Origin: Anoxybacillus thermarum
GTDB lineage: Bacteria > Bacillota > Bacilli > Bacillales > Anoxybacillaceae
Direction of reading: 5' to 3'
NCBI RefSeq assembly: GCF_000836725.1
Contig: NZ_JXTH01000022.1
Coordinates: 1 to 37,832, forward strand
Length of the DNA stretch: 37,832 nt
Positions 1 through 8,034 of this stretch are shown piece by piece. How positions within the stretch are numbered: position 1 is the stretch's first letter; the number at the start of each line of letters is the position of its first letter. The notes under the pieces were generated by a model. That model had not been told where the DNA came from, ran no database searches, and saw only the letters and a program-made list of their open reading frames with translations. A program made the translations under genes and the position numbers.

Positions 1-1
1 C

Positions 2-244
2 GGCGATCAATCGAAAATGGCGGACTCATTCAGATACTTTCAAGAATCACAAACAAAGCGATTTACGTTATTCGCTGCGATCCCTTATCATATGCTTACA
101 TATATCGATTTTTCACAAAAACGCGACTTCATCGTATATGAAATGCAGGAAACGTTCCGTGTGCCAGCTGAAATTTGTGAAAGGCGGATGGACTATATCG
201 AAAATAAAATGCTTAGTGCAAAGCTTGCGTCTATTTGTTCATGA
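2..244 (+). CDS. ImmA/IrrE-like protein, C-terminal part (5' end outside window)
   Basis: The reading frame is open to the left edge of the window, so this is only the last 80 residues of a longer protein. The residues around an 'AAIPYHML' stretch and the terminal '[15 protein letters not shown]' helix resemble the C-terminal part of ImmA/IrrE-family metallopeptidases, in which a short 'VP...RL' helix follows the zinc-binding helix. The HExxH zinc motif would lie upstream and cannot be seen. The gene ends at the junction with the spoIIIC half of sigK. In the B. subtilis skin element an IrrE-like gene (yqaB) sits, as I recall, next to spoIIIC, which supports the same reading here. The protein would belong to the skin-like prophage remnant. 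The family call rests on a short stretch and is tentative. Confidence 0.5.
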   Translation, partial: GDQSKMADSFRYFQESQTKRFTLFAAIPYHMLTYIDFSQKRDFIVYEMQETFRVPAEICERRMDYIENKMLSAKLASICS

Positions 245-672
245 TTGTTATTTATTATTGTTATTTTTTACCGCATACTATTGACATTAGAATTGAAATT
301 TTAATGCACCTTCGTTCGCTGAAAAAAACGAGAAAAGACGTTTCTTTGCACGACCCGATCGGGCAAGATCGCGACGGAAATGAAATTAGTCTACTCGATG
401 TATTAAAATCAGAAGATGAAGAAATTATCGACATGATTGAAAAAAATAATGAGCTTGAACATATCGCTCAACATTTACACGTCCTCGACGATCGTGAACG
501 ACAAGTCATCGTTAGCCGCTTCGGCTTAAACATGCAACCTGAACGCACCCAGCGCGAAATCGCTAAAGACCTTGGCATTTCCCGTAGCTACGTTTCACGC
601 ATCGAAAAACGGGCATTAATGAAGCTATATCACGAATGTTATAAGCACGATAAAGGAAAAAAAGGATCATGA
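241..672 (+). CDS. spoIIIC: SpoIIIC: C-terminal half of interrupted sigma-K
   Basis: From about position 294 the translation matches the C-terminal half of SigK: '[20 protein letters not shown]' (region 2), then '[13 protein letters not shown]' and '[20 protein letters not shown]' (region 4 helix-turn-helix that reads the -35 element). The N-terminal part of SigK is absent. The roughly 18 codons before the match, hydrophobic and Cys/Tyr-rich, do not look like SigK. This is the arrangement of B. subtilis, where a skin element splits sigK into spoIVCB and spoIIIC until a mother-cell recombinase excises it. The unspliced half has no meaningful start, so ATG 241 is only nominal (a TTG lies at 235). 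A strong hairpin follows the stop. The homology is clear. That the element is still excisable is inferred, because its other end is outside the window. Confidence 0.85.
   Translation: MIVIYYCYFLPHTIDIRIEILMHLRSLKKTRKDVSLHDPIGQDRDGNEISLLDVLKSEDEEIIDMIEKNNELEHIAQHLHVLDDRERQVIVSRFGLNMQPERTQREIAKDLGISRSYVSRIEKRALMKLYHECYKHDKGKKGS
283..303. other. Probable sigK/skin attachment junction
   Basis: SigK-like translation begins abruptly at the codons for EILMHLR (from about 294), while the frame upstream does not match SigK. The crossover site used to rejoin sigK should therefore lie in the AT-rich stretch just before this, around 'ATTGAAATTTTAATGCA'. The exact core cannot be fixed without the other end of the element. 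Confidence 0.45.
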
Positions 673-675
673 CAA

Positions 676-705
676 AAAGGTGTCCCAACATCACGGGACA
701 CCTTT
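676..705. terminator. Bidirectional terminator between spoIIIC and the DUF4405 gene
   Basis: An 11-bp perfect inverted repeat, AAAGGTGTCCC / GGGACACCTTT with an 8-nt loop, lies between two convergent genes and touches the stop codon of the minus-strand gene. The minus-strand transcript continues into a run of five U, so termination should be strongest for the DUF4405 gene. Confidence 0.75.
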
Positions 706-1472
706 CATACGCTAAGTTTTCGTTTCTTGCGCATTCGTTTTTCCATATAGTAAACGGGAACAATAACAACTGCCCAAAATGTAAAATGACTAAAAATAAC
801 AAGGAGCGGATGACTGCTGCCATGATGTTCTTTATGACGAAACTCCCTTTCTCGAAATTCCGACGGTGCCTTCGTCTCTCCATCTTGAGCTACTTTATGC
901 TCAAATTTCGGTTTCAACGCTTCTTCATTCGGCTTCACATTCACCGCCAGCCATTGCATAGTTCCTGCGAATATCACAATCAAAAACGCGGCAGCCGCAA
1001 GCGACTTTTTGTGCCAATGTCCGTCCTTTGTTTTAAACATTTTGCGAAACACGCCTATGATCCATTGCCAATGCAAAGCAATATGCACACCAATCAGTGC
1101 AAGCGTCACTTTTGAAAAAATATCATGAAGCTCCCGCAAATCATGATTTTCCCCACCTGAAAAATGCGGAAATACAACTTTTGAAATAAGAATACCGGTC
1201 ACGATAATAGCTGTCATCGAAAGAAGCAACAATACATTTAACAAAAAGCTGAATCGCACCTTCCCCGAAAACGAACGATTGAATATGTTTTTCACCGTAT
1301 TGACAACCCATTTGTAGTTTAAACCAATATGAACCAAAACAGCCACACCAATCACTAGCCCTGCCACTTCATGAAACGGCAACCCATTAAACACCCTCGG
1401 ATTCATTAATAACACAAACGTAATCGCTAACGATACATCTAATATGATTTTTACAATATTTCTTTTCAACAT
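705..1472 (-). CDS. DUF4405-family membrane protein (cytochrome b-like)
   Basis: The 255-residue protein has about six hydrophobic segments, near residues 7-24, 36-52, 75-100, 122-140, 158-178 and 222-242. Histidines at 34, 48, 116, 130 and 134 lie in or beside the helices, as in DUF4405 proteins, which are related to b-type cytochrome membrane subunits. The first four helices make the recognised domain. The charged loop at about 180-220 and the last helix are an added tail. ATG 1472 is chosen over an upstream extension because a GGGGGG ribosome-binding stretch precedes it and the extension is not membrane-like. It is a single gene with its own terminator. Heme binding and a redox role are inferred from the family, and no partner oxidoreductase is visible nearby. 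Confidence 0.75.
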   Translation of the reverse strand: MLKRNIVKIILDVSLAITFVLLMNPRVFNGLPFHEVAGLVIGVAVLVHIGLNYKWVVNTVKNIFNRSFSGKVRFSFLLNVLLLLSMTAIIVTGILISKVVFPHFSGGENHDLRELHDIFSKVTLALIGVHIALHWQWIIGVFRKMFKTKDGHWHKKSLAAAAFLIVIFAGTMQWLAVNVKPNEEALKPKFEHKVAQDGETKAPSEFREREFRHKEHHGSSHPLLVIFSHFTFWAVVIVPVYYMEKRMRKKRKLSV

Positions 1473-2174
1473 ATATCCCCCCTGATTCACCATATCATGT
1501 ACTGTATACCGTAAGTGTACGAGTGAATGGTGAAAATGAAGTGAAAAAGGGGGATATTCCACTACGTTTAGATAATCGGATAAACTGATGACTGTCATTT
1601 TTTAAGCAAAATCACTAAACTACTTTACATCCCTCTGCGTTCAGATGGAACTCTCCTCATAGGTACGATACAAACCAAGAAAGTGTTGATGCATGAAAAT
1701 ATGAAAAATATATACAATTTCATTATGCACACATTTGAAAATTCAGTCAGTAGTCTTTATTCCTTGTTACATCTGCAAAAATCCCGAAAAACAACTTGTC
1801 GTCGATCCCCTTAGAATTTTTATTCATCTTTCCATCTGAATTCACGACAAAACATCTTTACAATTATGAGAAAACATTGATACGATAAGTGAAAACGGCG
1901 TTTATAGTTTTTTATCAAGCTGGCAAATCTCACATTCCATTTGCATGGACAGTAAAAGCTATCGTCTAAAATACCGAGCTTATCCTCTTTGGCTACTTGC
2001 TCAGCCAATGAAATTCACCAATTGATCGCTTGTTTGAAAATGCATATGGGTATTTCTTTTTTCATAACAATATCATTTGCTCAATGATTACATAGTAAAA
2101 CGGATTTCGATCATATTGATCTACAAATTCGATTAAAATCTTCTTAAACATGCTACATGAGGAGAGAAACGATA
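1473..2174. other. 702-bp intergenic region: CRISPR relic plus a doubtful small ORF
   Basis: The left part holds the CRISPR relic listed separately. On the minus strand, 1820-2008 is an open frame of 62 codons with a TTG start and a weak GGTGA upstream. Its product, with 'SFYCPCKWNVRFASLIKNY', is not one I recognise. It may be the remnant of a decayed gene. Nothing else convincing is visible. Confidence 0.4.
1650..1826 (-). CRISPR. Relic CRISPR leader with one repeat (copy 1)
   Basis: Positions 1650-1675 contain CTCCTCATAGGTACGATACAAAC, split here as CTCCTCATAGG and TACGATACAAAC. This is the core of a 30-nt repeat whose minus-strand form runs GTTTGTATCG...GAATTGAAAC. The roughly 150 bp to its right align with the sequence to the right of the matching repeat at 25906-25931. 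Shared blocks include AAAGTGTTGAT, GAAAATTCAGTCA and TTGTCGTCGATCCCCT. A repeat followed on its leader side by the same conserved sequence at two loci identifies the flank as a CRISPR leader. This copy keeps only one repeat and no spacer, and the right arm of the leader's inverted repeat has decayed. The repeat is unrelated to that of the main array. Confidence 0.7.
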
Positions 2175-2789
2175 ATGAAAAGATTAGCTCATTTGGACTT
2201 ATTGAATGCTTTTTTATCCTTTTATTTCGTTTATCAAGGAATTGCCCACGGCACAGAAAACAAAAGTTTCACGGACATGGTTCTTGTCAACCTTCCGCTT
2301 TGGATGTTGTTTGGAAGCAGTGTCCATTTATTCAATACTAAGGGTGGAGGCCCACATCACTATCAACGCTATGCCTTTCTCATGTCCTCATGGATGATCT
2401 TTATGATGATCATCCTCGGTTTTGACATCCAAGTTGCTCTAAATATAGGTGGTTTGGAGATTGGAGGCATCATACTTTCTCTTTTTGTCTCTTGGATTTT
2501 ATCCTTCCGAGCAATGAAAAAACGTTGGAAAGGCATTTTTGCAACGTTGGTCAACTCCTTTTCCATATTTTTATTATTCATACAGGAAAAAGTGAAAGGA
2601 GAGAAGGTATACATCCTAGAAAACATGAGGGATGTATATCAATATATTTGGGTAATTCTCATTATAGTTGTTTTGTTGTTAGGATTAATTAACAGCCTCT
2701 CCCTAGAAAAAGGAGCAAAACAAGAAACGAAAAAAAGCGAAAAAGAGAAAAGCAAATCTGAAAAAATTCAAAATATGGGCAGAAGATAA
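2175..2789 (+). CDS. Unrecognised multi-pass membrane protein
   Basis: I do not recognise this 204-residue protein. It has about five hydrophobic segments near residues 33-50, 63-82, 92-110, 118-136 and 152-174. They are followed by a highly charged tail (about 178-204) rich in Lys, Glu and Ser. The short loop 'GGGPHHYQRY' near residue 57 is the most distinctive soluble stretch. ATG 2175 is chosen because GAGGAGAG lies 9-10 nt upstream; an earlier start at 2157 would put that site inside the gene. The gene stands alone on the plus strand between two CRISPR-leader relics, with minus-strand genes on both sides. I see no terminator of note after it. Confidence 0.6.
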   Translation: MKRLAHLDLLNAFLSFYFVYQGIAHGTENKSFTDMVLVNLPLWMLFGSSVHLFNTKGGGPHHYQRYAFLMSSWMIFMMIILGFDIQVALNIGGLEIGGIILSLFVSWILSFRAMKKRWKGIFATLVNSFSIFLLFIQEKVKGEKVYILENMRDVYQYIWVILIIVVLLLGLINSLSLEKGAKQETKKSEKEKSKSEKIQNMGRR

Positions 2790-2904
2790 ATCATATGAAA
2801 AACAAAAACTATGTTTTGGATGATTGCCTAAAAACAAGTGAAGCACTTGACAGCATTGCATGTTCTGTTTATCTCCTCCACCATTTCGTTGATGAAAAAA
2901 CAAA

Positions 2905-2951
2905 CTGTCGTCGATTTCCCAAGGTTTTGAATGATTGAAAGTCGACGACGG
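2905..2951 (-). repeat. Relic CRISPR leader fragment (copy 3, no repeat)
   Basis: The inverted repeat CTGTCGTCGA / TCGACGACGG (9 of 10 paired) with a 27-nt loop repeats the structure at 26053-26100 in the better preserved leader, including the following GTTGTGAA. No CRISPR repeat is found next to it, so this is a leader fragment only. It lies just beyond the 3' end of the beta-helix/AAA+ gene. Confidence 0.55.
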
Positions 2952-2987
2952 TTGTGAATGTTTCGCGCATATGGTTGTATAATTTGT

Positions 2988-5900
2988 TTACAAAGAAACA
3001 GAACAATCAATGTCTTCAGGTAAAATCGTCTTGGCTACTTGTTCTGTACGTAAATGTTTAGGCATGTTCGAAACACGGAGATCTGTATTTTTGATAGATT
3101 CAATAACCGTTTTACGAGCAAATCCACCATTACCGAACGTTTCATCACGATGTTCATAAACATATTTATAATACTTCAATAGTTTTTCTTTCGCCTCTTT
3201 CGACAAGACATAATCGCGTTTTTTTACGATTTGCTCAGAAATTTGCAGCAATTGTTCCGGTTTATAATCAACAAACTCAAGTTTTAAGTCAAAACGTCTA
3301 CTTAAGCCTTTATTACTTGCTAAAAACTTTTTCATTTCCTCTGGATATCCGGCTACAATAACTACAAACTGTCCGCGACGATCTTCCATCTCCTTTAATA
3401 ATACTTCTACCGCCTTATGCCCCGGATCATGTGCTCCATACTGAGTTAATTGATACGCTTCGTCAATGAACAACGTCCCACCAATCGCCTTTTCTACATA
3501 TTTTGCCATCATCCCCTCAGGTGAGCCGAATGAATTGACGATGTCATCTCTTTTAATCTCAACAAGATCGCCTCTCTCCAAAATACCTAATGCCTCATAT
3601 ATTTTTGCGATCAGCCGAGCTGTTTCTGTTTTCCCTGTTCCAGGATTACCAACTAACATCATATGTAACGACATATCCCTTAAAGATCGATTCGTTTCTC
3701 GATAATATCTCACTAGGTCTACTAATTTTTTTATTTCTTTTTTCACTCCTTCTAATCCGATCATCGATTGTAATTGTCCCATTACTTCTTTTAACATTTG
3801 TTCATTTATTGGTACATCAAACACTTTTTCATTCTCTTTCGCTAAAACCTTCTCCACATCCTCATATGTTAACGTCAACATGACTTCTTTTGTCCGCAAT
3901 AATTTTGGCATTTGGCTGACGCGAAGCATTTGAGCCTTGCTTATTTCGTCTACATAATTTCGTACTGTACGTGCGTTTGAAAAAAAGCGGTCCCTCTTAC
4001 GCCATAAGCGAATAAATTCCTCTTTCAATAGTGTAAGGGCTTCTTCTTGAAAAACGAGCCCCTCATTATCTTTAGCCATCTTCTTCGCTATTTCAATCAT
4101 TTCATCCGGCGTATAATCTTCAATATGAAAATGAAGCGTAAACCTGCTTTTTAGCCCTGGGTTGCTTTCCAAAAAGTCGTTCATTTCCTCCTCATATCCA
4201 GCAACGACGACGACAAACTCTCCTTTTCTATTTTCCATATTTTCCAACAATATTGCAATCGCCTCTTCACCAAAGTCATTAGAGCTTGCCTTCTTATATA
4301 GCTCATACGCCTCATCAATAAATAAAACCCCACCCATCGCTTCATCAATTCTTTGTTGTGTCATCGGTGCTGTATGACCGATATATTGACCGACTAACCC
4401 GGATCGATTTGTTTGCACAACATGCCCATTAGACAACAATCCCATTGCTTTGTATAATTTTCCAAAAAGTTTAGCCACTGTTGTTTTACCTGTCCCTGGA
4501 TTTCCTGTTAAAACAATATGACCTGCTACAACTTGATTGTTTTTCCCAGTGAAAGCAGCTCTCTCTCTTATGACTTCTGTTTGTATCATCGTTTCTCGAA
4601 TATGTCTCTTTATATTGTTCATCCCAACTAAACTATTTAGTTCCGATAATATTTCTAACAAATTCGGATCCGTAATCGTTTCATCAGTAAATTCCCGACT
4701 ACTTTCTGTTGTTTTTGAGAGAGGTTCATGCCCAAAAAATTGTTTGAACAGGTCTTTAGAAAAGTCTGTATCACTCTTAATATTTTCGCTATTCTCCTCA
4801 ATCATCTCACTATCTGTTGCACAGCGTATATTCTCTCTTCCGTTGTTAGTCATATGTACACTTTGAATATACACTTCTGAATATTCTTCTATTTCAATTC
4901 CGTACTTTTTATTTTCATATATATCGCATCGCTTTAAAATCAATTCACTACCATCCGTCACTTTTATTCCACTTTCCTCATGATAACCAATGCGACAACT
5001 TTCTATTTTTCCTTGCGCATTTCCATACACAATGATCCCTATTCCTTTTGAGCGTTCAAACGTACAGTTTTGAAAATGAGGATCGCTTGCCCAACGGATG
5101 AGCACATCGGATTGATGCTGATGTTGAAATGTGCAATCATCTATTGTCCCTTCCCCATGCTCAGCAAAATCTATACCAAAAAGATTATTGTAAAAGTTCG
5201 TATGGGACAATTTTACTTTTGAATATTTTTCTATAAATAACGCCTTGTCTTGATGATCTTCAAACTGCGAATGTTGGATTTCGATAAATGCTCGTTCAGC
5301 CCCCCAAACCCCGACATTCGAGCGAGCAAACGTACAGTTTTTAATAATTATTTCAGAATCTTTTATATTTTTTACACTATATTTCTCCTGTTTATCAAAC
5401 TTACAATCCTTTATCGTTCCTGCTGAACGGTCTACAAAAACGATTCCTTCTCCTCCGTTATGAAATTCGGAAAAAGCAATATATACATCTGTTGAGCGAT
5501 TGACATATACATGTCCTTTATTATTGTCATATATTTTTCCGTGTTTCATGTCTAATTTCGAATCTTCTTCAATTCGAATCCCGTATCCTTGGTCGCCAAA
5601 CAATTGTGTTCGTTCACCAATAACAACAATTGATTTTTGTATCGCTTGTACGCCATAAGAATTGTTATTATAAATTTCGCACTGTTTAAATGTTACACAT
5701 CCACCTTTCACAACTTTTACTCCGCCATCTTTTCCGTTGTAAATATGACTATGAATAAACGTTGCTTCGGAACCAATATCGCCAATCCAAACATTTGGAT
5801 ATCCGTTATTATGAATGTGTACATGTTCAAAAGTCGCTTTACCGCCATTTTCAATAACTACGCCGTTCGTTCCATGACTATGAATTCGACTATCGCGAAC

Positions 5901-6419
5901 ATATAGCTGGCTTTTGTTAATAAATATTCCTGGATTTTCAGTTTTGAAGATTTCACAGTCTTCCAATGTCACTTTACATCCATTTTGAGCAAGTATAGCA
6001 TGTTGTTTAGTTCCATATATTTTACATCTACGTAAAATAACTTCTGTTCCTTCATTTAACACATGTATCCCAACACCATAGTTTGATTTAATTACACAAT
6101 CTTCAATAATGAGCTTGCCCTTTAATACTAAAATAGCTGCACAATGTTTTTTCATTGCTGAGGAATGCGAAATGGTGAGGTTTCTCAATTTAACGAAATA
6201 TGTATTCATTCGGATACCGACTTCATCCGATAAGTTGAGTTCAATCGATCCTTCTGGTCCTTCTCCACAAATTTCAACACTTCTGCTTAGTACGATTGGA
6301 TGTTTGTAGCTTCCTGGTTGAACAATAATCTCTTTCACATGTTCGTTTTCAGCGATAACTTTATTAATGTTTCTATATTTTGAAAACAAACTACGTGACA
6401 CAACGACGCGATCCATCAT
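2988..6419 (-). CDS. Right-handed beta-helix protein with two CbbX/SpoVK-like AAA+ domains
   Basis: The protein has 1143 residues. Residues about 20-540 are a long series of short beta-strand repeats of about 22-24 residues ('...IEDCVIKSNYGVGIHV...'), typical of a right-handed parallel beta-helix. A linker of about 45 residues follows. Two AAA+ modules of the CbbX/SpoVK/EccA group come next. Module 1 has Walker A GNPGTGKT at 639-646 and Walker B FIDEAY with D702/E703. Module 2 has Walker A at 924-931 and Walker B with D986/E987. Both keep the 'GL(K)SRF/GLSRRF' arginine motif, so both look active. ATG 6419 follows AAAGGGGGG by about 10 nt. The gene lies downstream of cas2 on the same strand, after a 369-bp gap. 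A remodelling ATPase that recognises its target through the beta-helix is a reasonable inference; no function is established here. There is no signal peptide. Confidence 0.85.
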   Translation of the reverse strand: MMDRVVVSRSLFSKYRNINKVIAENEHVKEIIVQPGSYKHPIVLSRSVEICGEGPEGSIELNLSDEVGIRMNTYFVKLRNLTISHSSAMKKHCAAILVLKGKLIIEDCVIKSNYGVGIHVLNEGTEVILRRCKIYGTKQHAILAQNGCKVTLEDCEIFKTENPGIFINKSQLYVRDSRIHSHGTNGVVIENGGKATFEHVHIHNNGYPNVWIGDIGSEATFIHSHIYNGKDGGVKVVKGGCVTFKQCEIYNNNSYGVQAIQKSIVVIGERTQLFGDQGYGIRIEEDSKLDMKHGKIYDNNKGHVYVNRSTDVYIAFSEFHNGGEGIVFVDRSAGTIKDCKFDKQEKYSVKNIKDSEIIIKNCTFARSNVGVWGAERAFIEIQHSQFEDHQDKALFIEKYSKVKLSHTNFYNNLFGIDFAEHGEGTIDDCTFQHQHQSDVLIRWASDPHFQNCTFERSKGIGIIVYGNAQGKIESCRIGYHEESGIKVTDGSELILKRCDIYENKKYGIEIEEYSEVYIQSVHMTNNGRENIRCATDSEMIEENSENIKSDTDFSKDLFKQFFGHEPLSKTTESSREFTDETITDPNLLEILSELNSLVGMNNIKRHIRETMIQTEVIRERAAFTGKNNQVVAGHIVLTGNPGTGKTTVAKLFGKLYKAMGLLSNGHVVQTNRSGLVGQYIGHTAPMTQQRIDEAMGGVLFIDEAYELYKKASSNDFGEEAIAILLENMENRKGEFVVVVAGYEEEMNDFLESNPGLKSRFTLHFHIEDYTPDEMIEIAKKMAKDNEGLVFQEEALTLLKEEFIRLWRKRDRFFSNARTVRNYVDEISKAQMLRVSQMPKLLRTKEVMLTLTYEDVEKVLAKENEKVFDVPINEQMLKEVMGQLQSMIGLEGVKKEIKKLVDLVRYYRETNRSLRDMSLHMMLVGNPGTGKTETARLIAKIYEALGILERGDLVEIKRDDIVNSFGSPEGMMAKYVEKAIGGTLFIDEAYQLTQYGAHDPGHKAVEVLLKEMEDRRGQFVVIVAGYPEEMKKFLASNKGLSRRFDLKLEFVDYKPEQLLQISEQIVKKRDYVLSKEAKEKLLKYYKYVYEHRDETFGNGGFARKTVIESIKNTDLRVSNMPKHLRTEQVAKTILPEDIDCSVSL

Positions 6420-6788
6420 GACATTCTTTCCCCCCTTTGCCTTCTGCCAAGTTGTTTATATACTTTTTTACTTCCTAATTTATATTCATACGTTGGCCAC
6501 AAAAGGATGTATTCAATTTAAATACCATAACAATGTTACATAGAAATATATAGTATAAAAACAGTTTATCCGTATATTAAAACATATACTTGAAATCATC
6601 ATACAGAACTACATCGTGAAAAATCAATATTTTCTTTGAATAAAAATAATGATGAATATGAATGCTGTTGAGGGAGTCATCATAAGGACATTTATTGCGG
6701 AACCTTTACGTGAACAAGTGGGGCTAGTACCCCACTCTCTAATCATAAACACACTTCCATTTCTCGCATAATTTCATGGCATATTCGC
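6420..6788. other. 369-bp intergenic region with a hairpin after cas2
   Basis: The stretch is AT-rich and must contain the promoter of the beta-helix/AAA+ gene, but I cannot choose one convincingly. Positions 6717-6736 form a perfect 7-bp hairpin (AGTGGGG / CCCCACT) 52 bp beyond the cas2 stop. It has no U-run on either strand, so it is at best a weak or assisted terminator. Confidence 0.4.
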
Positions 6789-7085
6789 TTAAACAATTAC
6801 ATCTTTAAACGGTTCATATTCAAACGGTTCGCCTCTTACAACCTTATTACGATATGCCGACATAGTTAGCTCATATATGCGTAGTGAATCAGATCGTCCA
6901 ACGTATACTTCTGCACCAGACAGCATACGTTGAAAATCAGCATCATGCAAATACGCTTCAAATACGCTTTTTTGTACACGTACCCCAAAGTTACATAACC
7001 ATTTCGCAAGTTTGGTACGTCTTTTTGTATCCTCAATATCATAACAAACGATATAAAACTTTTTCCGTCGCTTGTCGGAAAGCAT
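6789..7085 (-). CDS. cas2: Cas2 (CRISPR adaptation)
   Basis: The 98-residue protein has the Cas2 ferredoxin-like start 'FYIVCYDIEDTKRRTKLAKW', with the conserved Asp at 16. It continues 'FGVRVQKSVFEAYL', the usual second strand that makes the dimer. Length is normal for the family. ATG 7085 is chosen because GGAGGGG lies about 7 nt upstream; earlier in-frame starts would sit on or before that site. The gene overlaps the 3' end of cas1 by 47 bp, so the two are translationally linked. With Cas1 it forms the integrase complex that inserts new spacers at the leader end of the array. Here it follows an RT-primase and Cas1, so its substrates may include cDNA. Confidence 0.92.
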   Translation of the reverse strand: MLSDKRRKKFYIVCYDIEDTKRRTKLAKWLCNFGVRVQKSVFEAYLHDADFQRMLSGAEVYVGRSDSLRIYELTMSAYRNKVVRGEPFEYEPFKDVIV

Positions 7086-8034
7086 TCTCATCCCCCTCCA
7101 ACATAGACTTTTCCAATCCATCGACAACCGTTTCGATCTGTTTTCGTAGCGCACACTTTTCTTGCCATTGCTGATATAGATGAAGAAACTTTTGTCGTCC
7201 TTCTTTCGTAAAGTACACCCCAGCGTGTGAATCCAAATAAAAATCTTTTGCTTGAATTTGTTTTCGACGGGCCAACATAATTAACCATCGATCCACAAAA
7301 ATTGGCCGAAACATTTCCATCGTATCAAGTGCTAAACTTACTCTTCCGTAACGGATACTATGATACACTCCAAGCATGACATCAAAGCCGTATGATTCTA
7401 AAACGCTATGAGTTTCATTCAATAATAAAGTATAAGAGAAATTTAGGGCACTATTCATTCCGTTAAGAGCAGGACGGCGCGAACGGCGTTCAAAAGGAAA
7501 ATCACTTGGAAGCAAATGATCCCAGCATGAAAAATACACACGTGCTGCATTCCCTTCAATCCCCCGTAAAACAGAAACAGAGCCTGCTTCTTTTGCGTCA
7601 TTTATCGCCTTGTCTAATTGTGAAATAGACTCGCTGAACTTTTCACTAGAAGATGGAACCCCTCTTCGACGTTGCTGTAATACGTGGCGCTGCCCATCAA
7701 TTTTCAAAACGACGATTTGTTTTGAAAGCTCAAGCAAAAACTGCTTATTAGACCAATGGGTCATTTGCGCCATTTTCGTGTATAAGTTTTGAGAGGTAGT
7801 CGATTGCAATTTTCCTCTGTATATGCCGTTCATCGTAAAATAGCAAACATCGATGCCAGACATTAAAAATTGGTGCACGACTTGCGTTGTCATTTGGATA
7901 TTTCCAAACAACAACACTCTCGATATATCACGAAAATGCTTTTCAACAACTGTTTTCTTATTGAGAGAAACAATTAACCTCTCTCCACTCTTTTTTAACA
8001 ACGCTCCTTGTTCCATTACATAAAGCGTACTCAA
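7039..8034 (-). CDS. cas1: Cas1 integrase (CRISPR adaptation)
   Basis: The 331-residue protein begins 'LYVMEQGALLKKSGERLIVS', the typical Cas1 N-terminal beta-domain start. The catalytic metal ligands are visible: E160 in 'RGIEGNAARVYF', H225 in 'VYHSIRYGR' and the acidic pair D237/E240 in 'LALDTMEMFRP'. The start is a TTG at 8034 that overlaps the TGA stop of the RT-primase gene (TTGA), so translation is probably coupled. The next Met would remove family-conserved residues. It is a free-standing Cas1 and not fused to the RT, unlike the better-studied RT-Cas1 proteins. It should catalyse spacer integration with Cas2. Confidence 0.95.
   Translation of the reverse strand: MSTLYVMEQGALLKKSGERLIVSLNKKTVVEKHFRDISRVLLFGNIQMTTQVVHQFLMSGIDVCYFTMNGIYRGKLQSTTSQNLYTKMAQMTHWSNKQFLLELSKQIVVLKIDGQRHVLQQRRRGVPSSSEKFSESISQLDKAINDAKEAGSVSVLRGIEGNAARVYFSCWDHLLPSDFPFERRSRRPALNGMNSALNFSYTLLLNETHSVLESYGFDVMLGVYHSIRYGRVSLALDTMEMFRPIFVDRWLIMLARRKQIQAKDFYLDSHAGVYFTKEGRQKFLHLYQQWQEKCALRKQIETVVDGLEKSMLEGDENAFRQATEKVLYRLL

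Noticed and set aside
1820-2008. 62-codon minus-strand frame as a real gene
   Set aside because: It has a TTG start and a weak ribosome-binding site, no family match by eye, and overlaps the relic CRISPR leader at one end. It is more likely a remnant of a decayed gene.
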